NCBI GenBank assembly: GCA_012511795.1 | Contig: JAAZFJ010000147.1 | Span: 1-35,877, forward strand | Length of the DNA: 35,877 bases | Direction: 5' to 3' | DNA from: Syntrophomonadaceae bacterium | GTDB lineage: Bacteria > Bacillota > Syntrophomonadia > Syntrophomonadales > Syntrophomonadaceae | Shown: in pieces, positions 27,945-35,877 of the stretch | Position numbering within the stretch: position 1 is the first letter of the stretch | Layout of the letters: every line of letters starts with the position of its first letter | Made by a program: the position numbers and the translations under genes | The notes under the pieces: generated by a model | The model's input: only the letters and a program-made list of their open reading frames with translations | What the model was told of the DNA's origin: nothing | Databases searched by the model: none

Positions 27945-28118
27945 ATGAACAAGGATGAGCTTATAAAAAAACTGCAGGAGACTGCCCAAAATGGCAAGTT
28001 AAGCTGCACCAAGGCCCGGGAATTAATGGAAGAGTTTAAGGTCCCCAAAGGACAAATGGGAGAAATATGTGATGAAGTAGGTATCAAGATTTTTGGCTGT
28101 GAACTGGGCTGTTTTTAA
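27945..28118 (+). CDS. Small hypothetical protein (57 aa) upstream of moaA, C-terminal GCELGCF
   Basis: ATG 27945 after SD GGGGGAGG: MNKDELIKKLQETAQNGKLSCTKARELMEEFKVPKGQMGEICDEVGIKIFGCELGCF. Track start 27867 would run through the leader hairpin. Confidence 0.75.
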   Translation: MNKDELIKKLQETAQNGKLSCTKARELMEEFKVPKGQMGEICDEVGIKIFGCELGCF

Positions 28119-28177
28119 ATAGTATTAAGTCAAGAAATCCCTAAAAATGGTGAAAAAAATGCGAAAAGAGAGTATTC

Positions 28178-29155
28178 ATGATTGATAATTATGGCAGAAA
28201 CATAAATTATTTTCGTATCTCGGTAACTGACCGCTGCAATTTGCGCTGCCGCTACTGTATGCCGGAAGAAGGCATAGATAAAATTGGCCATGAAGATATT
28301 TTGAGACTGGAGGATTTTGCACGAATAGTGAAAGCGGCAACCCAGGCCGGTATTCGCAAAGTGAGATTAACCGGAGGAGAGCCACTGGTTCGGAAAAATA
28401 TTGTCCAATTAGTAAATTATATAGCTGAAATTCCTATGATTGATGATATTGCAGTAACTACCAATGGAATCCTATTCCCCGTTATGGCAAAACAGTTAAA
28501 AGCCGCCGGGCTTAACCGCATAAACTTCAGCCTGGACAGTTTAAATGAGGACAAATTCAGATATATTACCCGCCATGACGGTCTGGGGAAAGTTAAAACA
28601 GCTATATTCAAGGCATTGGAACTGGGACTTAATCCGGTGAAGATAAACACAGTCATAATAAGAGGCTTTAATGATGATGAAATAATTGATTTTGTCCGGC
28701 TTACCCATGATTATCCCTTGCATATCCGTTTTATCGAATTTATGCCCATTGGGGACTTACTTTTCTGGGATAAAGGGCGTTTGATGGATGTGAAGGCTAT
28801 AAAGGATATTGCCGAGCAACACTTTGCTTTAAAAGCAGTCAGCAACATACAGGGCAATGGACCGGCCATATACTATAAAACCGAAGGCGGAAAAGGTTCA
28901 ATAGGCTTTATAAGCCCCATGAGCAATCACTTCTGTGCCCAATGCAACCGTATTCGCATGACGGCTGATGGTATGCTGCGGGGCTGTCTCTATGATAAAA
29001 AAGAAACTGACTTAAAGCCAGCCTTATCAAACCCTGACGATCAAGAACTTTTACGTTTGATTTTGCAGACCATAAAAGCCAAACCGGCCAGGCATCTGAT
29101 GAATGATGGCTGGGGGGAAGAAAACCAGCGTAAAATGTATCAAATAGGAGGTTAG
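28178..29155 (+). CDS. moaA: GTP 3',8-cyclase MoaA (radical SAM)
   Basis: [33 protein letters not shown]; second cluster motif [22 protein letters not shown]-terminal GG. Confidence 0.95.
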   Translation: MIDNYGRNINYFRISVTDRCNLRCRYCMPEEGIDKIGHEDILRLEDFARIVKAATQAGIRKVRLTGGEPLVRKNIVQLVNYIAEIPMIDDIAVTTNGILFPVMAKQLKAAGLNRINFSLDSLNEDKFRYITRHDGLGKVKTAIFKALELGLNPVKINTVIIRGFNDDEIIDFVRLTHDYPLHIRFIEFMPIGDLLFWDKGRLMDVKAIKDIAEQHFALKAVSNIQGNGPAIYYKTEGGKGSIGFISPMSNHFCAQCNRIRMTADGMLRGCLYDKKETDLKPALSNPDDQELLRLILQTIKAKPARHLMNDGWGEENQRKMYQIGG

Positions 29156-29156
29156 G

Positions 29157-29639
29157 ATGGACTTTACCCATATTAATGAACAAGGCCAGGCCCGGATGGT
29201 TGATGTCAGTGGCAAAGAGGATACTGAGCGGGCTGCGACAGCACAGGCTATTATACAGATGCAGCCGGCAACGCTGGAACTGATAAAAACCGGAGGTGTC
29301 AAAAAAGGCAACGTATTATCTGCAGCACAAGTGGCAGGGATAATGGCAGCCAAAAAAACATCCGAGCTGGTACCAATGTGTCATCCCCTGATGATTACCT
29401 CAGCAGATATTAATTTTATGTTCGACGATGACAACTCCCGGATAAATATTACTGCCACAGTTAAAACAACCGGCAAAACAGGAGTGGAAATGGAAGCTAT
29501 CACAGCTGCATCAGTTGCGGCCATTACCATTTATGATATGACCAAAGCAGTTGATCGGTGGATGGTTATCAGGGAAATCATGCTGCTGGAAAAAGAAGGC
29601 GGTAAAAGCGGCCATATTGAAAGAAGCGGGTGTGAGTAA
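29157..29639 (+). CDS. moaC: Cyclic pyranopterin monophosphate synthase MoaC
   Basis: [77 protein letters not shown]. Confidence 0.95.
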   Translation: MDFTHINEQGQARMVDVSGKEDTERAATAQAIIQMQPATLELIKTGGVKKGNVLSAAQVAGIMAAKKTSELVPMCHPLMITSADINFMFDDDNSRINITATVKTTGKTGVEMEAITAASVAAITIYDMTKAVDRWMVIREIMLLEKEGGKSGHIERSGCE

Positions 29640-30076
29640 TGAAAAAAGGCAGATTATATTCTATATGCATCAGTCCGGAGCGCGGACAGCTCAAAACTGA
29701 AGTAGAAGAGGCCAATGTAATAGAAAATTTTGGAATCGAGAATGACGGCCATGGAGGAGACTGGGGAAGACAGATTACCTGTCTTAAATACGAAAGTGTG
29801 CAAAAAGTAAAAGAAGAAAAGAGCCTTGATGTTGGACCCGGCAGTTTCGCTGAAAATCTATTGATCGAAAAGCTTGATTTAGTGGCGGTAGGCGTGGGAG
29901 GCCGGCTGAAAATAGGCAGTAATGTAGTTTTGCAAGTTTCACAGATCGGCAAGGAAGATCATCCCAGTGTAGTGACCAGAACCTTGGGTGTTACCCTTCT
30001 GCCTTATGAAGGATTGTTTTGCAGAGTGCTTAAAGGTGGCCTGATTAAAAAGGGCGACCCAGTAGAGGTATTATAA
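29639..30076 (+). CDS. MOSC domain-containing protein
   Basis: GIENDGHGGDWGRQITCL, PGSFAENLLIEKLDL; start overlaps the moaC stop and end overlaps the next gene. Confidence 0.88.
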   Translation: MKKGRLYSICISPERGQLKTEVEEANVIENFGIENDGHGGDWGRQITCLKYESVQKVKEEKSLDVGPGSFAENLLIEKLDLVAVGVGGRLKIGSNVVLQVSQIGKEDHPSVVTRTLGVTLLPYEGLFCRVLKGGLIKKGDPVEVL

Positions 30077-30564
30077 TGTTTAAGACTGGAATTCTAATTT
30101 TAAGTGACAAAGGGGCCCGCGGGGAAAGAGAAGATCTAAGCGGACCGCAGATAGAAGCTTTGCTGGGAGAGGAATTTCGGATAGATTTTTATGAAGTAAT
30201 CGCCGATGAAAAGCAGCTGATCAAAGAAAAATTGATCTATCTCTGTGACGAACTTAAGCTGGATCTGATACTAACTTCCGGGGGAACCGGCTTTTCTTCA
30301 CGGGATGTGACACCGGACGCAACTTTGGAAGTAATTGAAAAATCAGCACCGGGTATTCCGGAAGCTATCCGCTATTATGGTCTGCAGAAGACACCTAAGG
30401 CAATGCTCTCTCGGGCAGTTGCAGGAATCAGAGGATCCAGCCTTATTATTAACTTGCCGGGCAGTGTAAAAGGGGTGAGGGAATCCCTGGAAGCTGTCCT
30501 GCCTGCTCTGGACCACGGTCTGGAAATAATCCGCGGTTCTGCTGGCGAGTGTGGTCAGGCATAA
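30076..30564 (+). CDS. MogA/MoaB family molybdenum cofactor biosynthesis protein
   Basis: FKTGILILSDKGARGEREDLSGPQIEALL; LILTSGGTGFSSRDVTPDATLEV; LINLPGSVKGVRE. Confidence 0.92.
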   Translation: MFKTGILILSDKGARGEREDLSGPQIEALLGEEFRIDFYEVIADEKQLIKEKLIYLCDELKLDLILTSGGTGFSSRDVTPDATLEVIEKSAPGIPEAIRYYGLQKTPKAMLSRAVAGIRGSSLIINLPGSVKGVRESLEAVLPALDHGLEIIRGSAGECGQA

Positions 30565-30714
30565 AATACCAAACAGTTTTTTAAAAAAGAGAGTTATTAA
30601 GAGGTATAAAAAGAAAATCACAGGTGCATACTATTAATCGAAAATAACGGGCAAATTTGCCAGGTATTTTGATTTGAATACTTGATAAATGTTGCCTAAT
30701 ATTATTATTAGCTA

Positions 30715-30741
30715 TTAGCACTCATCACTGGCGAGTGCTAA
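30715..30741. promoter_or_regulatory. CIRCE operator (HrcA-binding site)
   Basis: TTAGCACTC-N9-GAGTGCTAA, exact consensus, upstream of groES. Confidence 0.97.
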
Positions 30742-30777
30742 TAAATAAAATATAAAAAATCAAAAGGGGGTATACCT

Positions 30778-31068
30778 TTGAAGATCCAACCGTTAGCAGA
30801 TCGATTAGTTATCAAAGTCGTTGAAGCAACTGAAGAAAAGACCAAGAGCGGGCTTTATGTACCTGATACCGCCAAGGAAAAACCTATGGAAGGTGAAGTA
30901 CTGGCTGTTGGCCCCGGAGCTCTTAATGACAAAGGGGAAAGAGTTCCTATGGATGTTGCAGTTGGAGACAAAGTTATTTATTCCAAGTATGGCGGGATGG
31001 AAGTTAAGATTGATGGTGAAGCATACCTGATCTTATCGGAAAGAGATATCCTGGCAAAATTCAAGTAA
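30778..31068 (+). CDS. groES: Co-chaperonin GroES
   Basis: [46 protein letters not shown]...ILAKFK. TTG start. Confidence 0.96.
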   Translation: MKIQPLADRLVIKVVEATEEKTKSGLYVPDTAKEKPMEGEVLAVGPGALNDKGERVPMDVAVGDKVIYSKYGGMEVKIDGEAYLILSERDILAKFK

Positions 31069-31096
31069 AATAAATTATGAGAAGGAGGATACATAG

Positions 31097-32728
<1,632 letters not shown>

Positions 32729-32746
32729 ACAAAAAACGATCATTAT

Positions 32747-32774
32747 AAAAAACAGCCCTTCGGGGCTGTTTTTT
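32747..32774. terminator. Intrinsic terminator after groEL (possibly bidirectional with glnA)
   Basis: AAAAAACAGCCC (32747-32758) TTCG GGGCTGTTTTTT (32763-32774). Confidence 0.92.
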
Positions 32775-32895
32775 GGTGTTTATTTATGGCAGTATTTTTT
32801 TGTGTTTATAAACTAACCAATGGCATTGAAAACCGGGTAGTCATTATAATAGTTATTATAAAATCCACCACCAGGATTGCAAAACCAACAATTTT

Positions 32896-34329
32896 TTATA
32901 AATCATAATATAGTTCAAATTCCAGAGGATGAGGAATTTCATTTACCCGCTGTACTTCCCGGCGCTTATTTTCCAGCCATATATCAATTAATCGTTTGGG
33001 AAATACTCCACCCTGCAATAAAAAGTCGTGATCCTGTTCCAAAGCAGCAAGAGCTTCTCCCAGTGATTGGGGAAGTCTTCTGATTTTAGCTTGTTCTTCA
33101 GGCGCCAGATTGTATAAGTTTACATCATAGGGCCCGAAACCTTCAGCTACAGGGTCAATATTGTTTTTGATCCCATCCAGGCCGGCCATTAAAATGGCGG
33201 CAAAAGCCAGGTATGGATTACAGGTGGCATCAGAGGAACGGAATTCGAAACGTCGTTTATCAGGACTCTTGGCATAGGCAGGAATTCTTATTACAGCACT
33301 GCGATTGGCAGTAGCAAAGCATATATTAACCGGTGCTTCATATCCCGGAATCAATCTTTTGTAGGAATTGGTGCTGGGGTTGGTAAAAGCCAGTACTGCA
33401 GGAGCATGTTTCAAAAGGCCGCCGATAAAATTCAAAGCAACATTGCTTAGCTCCGAGTAGCCATTTCTATCGTAAAAGATCGGTTTTCCCTCTTTAAACA
33501 TATGCATATGAACATGCATGCCATTTCCGGCTTCTCCGAACAGTGGCTTGGGCATAAAAGTTGCTGTCTTACCTTCCTGAAAAGCCAGGTTTTTAATTAA
33601 ATACTTGGTCAGCATAGTTTTGTCAGCCATTTCGGTAAGACCGCCGAATTCAACCTCGATTTCAATTTGTCCCGGCCCTCCTACTTCGTGGTGATGATAT
33701 TTAACCGGGATATTATTATCTTCCATTAAAACACACATACGGGATCTTAAATCATAAAGGATATCCAGGGGAGGAGCTACATGGTAACCGCTTTTGAGAG
33801 GAATTTTGTAGCCGAGATTGGGATAATCATCGTTGCCGCTGTTCCAGATGGCCTGCTTGGCATCTATTGAATAGCCGGTTTTTTGAGGTGAAATATCGTA
33901 ACTTACATGGTCAAAAACATGGAATTCATATTCGGGTCCCAGTTTTATTTCATCGGCAATCCCGCTATTTCTCATATATTCTTCAGCTTTTCTGGCGATG
34001 GTACGGGGATCCTGGTCGAAAGGGTAATTTTCAGGGTGAGCAATGACAAAAACGTCGCCTATCATACTTAAAGTATGAACCTGGGTAAAGGGTTCAAAAA
34101 CTGCGGTAGAAATATCAGGTATAAAGACCATATCACTGTTTTCTACCGGAGCAAATCCGTAATTGGAGCCGTCGAACCCAATGCCGTACGTTAGTGTTTC
34201 AGGGGTAAAACGATTTGCGGGGATGCTTAAATGACGCCATCTTCCGATCAGGTCAATAATTTTAAAGTCAATCATCTGAATCTCTTTTTCCCGGCAAAAC
34301 TGCATGACTTCTTCGTAGGTATTAAACAC
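32896..34329 (-). CDS. glnA: Glutamine synthetase, type I
   Basis: GIGFDGSNYGFAPVENSDMVFIPD; KLGPEYEFHVFD; NGMHVHMHMFKEGK; KRLIPGYEAPVNICFATANRSAVIRIP; RRFEFRSSDATCNPYLAFAAILMAGLDGI. Confidence 0.95.
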   Translation of the reverse strand: MFNTYEEVMQFCREKEIQMIDFKIIDLIGRWRHLSIPANRFTPETLTYGIGFDGSNYGFAPVENSDMVFIPDISTAVFEPFTQVHTLSMIGDVFVIAHPENYPFDQDPRTIARKAEEYMRNSGIADEIKLGPEYEFHVFDHVSYDISPQKTGYSIDAKQAIWNSGNDDYPNLGYKIPLKSGYHVAPPLDILYDLRSRMCVLMEDNNIPVKYHHHEVGGPGQIEIEVEFGGLTEMADKTMLTKYLIKNLAFQEGKTATFMPKPLFGEAGNGMHVHMHMFKEGKPIFYDRNGYSELSNVALNFIGGLLKHAPAVLAFTNPSTNSYKRLIPGYEAPVNICFATANRSAVIRIPAYAKSPDKRRFEFRSSDATCNPYLAFAAILMAGLDGIKNNIDPVAEGFGPYDVNLYNLAPEEQAKIRRLPQSLGEALAALEQDHDFLLQGGVFPKRLIDIWLENKRREVQRVNEIPHPLEFELYYDL

Positions 34330-34529
34330 TTCCGAAATAGCCTCCTTAACTTATTAAATAACAACGGAATTATAGCAAATCAGAAAAGTATAGTAAAGAA
34401 AAATGTATCTGGTATACACCCACAGATTTTGGTATATTATGTTTCCCCTTCAAGCAGTTATATAATAATTCATGATTTAATACAATATATTACCCGAAAA
34501 TTAAAATCCAGGTACGGAGGTGGAGGGCT

Positions 34530-35234
34530 ATTACTAAAAAAAGATGGTTAGTTTTTGGAATAATAGCTTTGATTGTAACTGCAGGAATATTATCTGCTGA
34601 AAAAATACATGAAATATATATTAAATCACAACTGGAACCTCTGGTGGAATTAACTGAATCAATTAACAATATGTATGAGCTGAATTCATACAGATATAAC
34701 CTGGTTTCCGGTTTCACAGTTGATCAGCGGAAGGAGGTGATAAGCGAGGTCGTTGGGGAGAAACAGAACGGAAATACCCATATAAAGGGGGAGATGGTCA
34801 ACACAGAAATAGATATTTATTATATCGACCGTACCATCTACAATTACGATTCTTTTTCCGACAAATGGCTGGTTATTGAAAGCAGCAGCCAGAGTTCTGA
34901 AGAATTACTGATCTCAGAACTAAACCCATTATCAAACTTCTCTTTTAAAGAGGTTGCGCTAATTGAGAAAATTGGTTTTGAGAAAGTAGATGGTACAGAA
35001 TGTCTGGTAGTCAAGTGTAATCCGGCAATTGAAAACCAACTCCTGGAAACATTATGGCAGAACTTTGAATATCAAATGTGGTTGGATTATAAAGACCGAC
35101 TGGTGAAAAAAGCATTACTATCTGCCGAAAATAAGCAATCACCTAATACTGTTTTGAAAATTGAGGCTAAGTTTTCTGACTTTGATAAGGATATTCCCAT
35201 TAACCCGCCCGATACTACTGTGAAAAAGAAATAA
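34530..35234 (+). CDS. Hypothetical membrane-anchored/secreted protein, probable ATT start
   Basis: Track start is TTG 34569, but the frame extends upstream to ATT 34530 after SD GGAGGTG (34516-34522). This completes a signal anchor: (M)TKKRWLVFGIIALIVTAGILSAEKIHE.... Confidence 0.6.
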   Translation: MTKKRWLVFGIIALIVTAGILSAEKIHEIYIKSQLEPLVELTESINNMYELNSYRYNLVSGFTVDQRKEVISEVVGEKQNGNTHIKGEMVNTEIDIYYIDRTIYNYDSFSDKWLVIESSSQSSEELLISELNPLSNFSFKEVALIEKIGFEKVDGTECLVVKCNPAIENQLLETLWQNFEYQMWLDYKDRLVKKALLSAENKQSPNTVLKIEAKFSDFDKDIPINPPDTTVKKK

Positions 35235-35246
35235 TATTGATAAGCT

Positions 35247-35275
35247 AAGGGGCCAAAAGGCCCCTTAATAATTTT
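35247..35275 (+). terminator. Intrinsic terminator
   Basis: AAGGGGCC (35247-35254) AAAA GGCCCCTT (35259-35266), then AATAATTTT. Confidence 0.85.
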
Positions 35276-35340
35276 CTGGGTACTAACATTTGCTACAAAA
35301 CCTGCCAGTTGCTATAATCGTTTTGTAGGAGGGATTGCAG

Positions 35341-35877
35341 TTGAATCTTAAGGAAGTAGATGTTCTAATAACCCCGGAAGAAATTAAATCCAAAGTACAG
35401 ATGCTGGGACAGGAAATCGCCAGGGAATATGAGGGAAAGAACCTTTTGCTGGTGGGCATTTTAAAAGGTGCTTTTATATTTATGGCAGACCTGGTAAGAG
35501 AAATCGATATTCCTTTAAATATTGACTTCATGGATGTTTCCAGTTATGGTGCCTCAACAGTTTCTTCAGGGGAAGTAAGGATTATAAAAGATCTGGATTT
35601 TTCTATCAAAGGTAAAAATGTTCTGCTGGTGGAGGATATTATTGATACTGGACTGACTTTGAAATATATAACGGAAATACTGCGTAAAAGAGAACCTGAG
35701 AGTATTAAAATCTGCTGTATGCTGGATAAACCCTCCCGCCGGGTTGCTGATATTAAACCTGATTTTTACGGCTATGCAATAGAGGACCGCTTTGTAGTAG
35801 GCTATGGACTGGATTATGCAGAAAACTATCGTGAATACCCGGCAATCTGTGAATTGAAATCGTTTATTTATCAGGGA
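35341..35877 (+). CDS. hpt: Hypoxanthine (guanine) phosphoribosyltransferase, open at window end
   Basis: TTG start after GGAGGGA: MNLKEVDVLITPEEIKSKVQMLGQEIAREYEGKNLLLVGILKGAFIFMADLVREI...VLLVEDIIDTGLTLKYI (PRPP motif). No stop before the window end, so absent from the ORF track. Confidence 0.94.
   Translation, partial: MNLKEVDVLITPEEIKSKVQMLGQEIAREYEGKNLLLVGILKGAFIFMADLVREIDIPLNIDFMDVSSYGASTVSSGEVRIIKDLDFSIKGKNVLLVEDIIDTGLTLKYITEILRKREPESIKICCMLDKPSRRVADIKPDFYGYAIEDRFVVGYGLDYAENYREYPAICELKSFIYQG

Noticed and set aside
32844-32861. TTATAATA-GT-TATTATAA palindrome resembling a PerR/Fur-type box
   Set aside because: Spacing does not fit the 7-1-7 PerR consensus, and it lies downstream of both convergent genes, so AT-rich chance or a terminator fragment is more likely.

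Overview
This 35.9 kb window looks like ordinary chromosome from a low-to-mid-GC Firmicute, probably a clostridial anaerobe (inferred from gene content and order). Most of it is housekeeping. In order it contains: a histidine-kinase 3' end; yyaL (DUF255); a ZnuABC-type metal ABC transporter; an L,D-transpeptidase; a minus-strand four-subunit 2-oxoacid:ferredoxin oxidoreductase operon with a FadR/GntR regulator downstream; yedF; mgtE; acpS-nnr-CBS-alr-ndoAI/ndoA; a C26 peptidase and an amidohydrolase; a GH18 protein with a copper-amine-oxidase-type N-terminal domain; a family 4 uracil-DNA glycosylase; tsaE-tsaB-rimI-tsaD; lgt; 5-FTHF cyclo-ligase; slipin/NfeD; a molybdenum-cofactor cluster (moaA, moaC, MOSC, mogA); CIRCE-groES-groEL; glnA; a hypothetical membrane-anchored protein; and hpt, open to the window end. 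I see no CRISPR array, transposon, prophage, tRNA or rRNA, and no clear new multi-gene system. The observations most worth a second look are non-coding: (1) three tandem DnaA-box-like 9-mers plus a fourth between tsaD and lgt; (2) a promoter, folded leader, terminator and Shine-Dalgarno arrangement ahead of the moa cluster and a 57-aa Cys-containing protein, resembling a riboswitch or attenuator; (3) a 24-bp near-perfect palindrome just downstream of a possible -10 for the 2-oxoacid oxidoreductase operon; (4) a gene that appears to start at ATT. Coordinates were counted by hand and all calls rest on motif recognition, with no database search.
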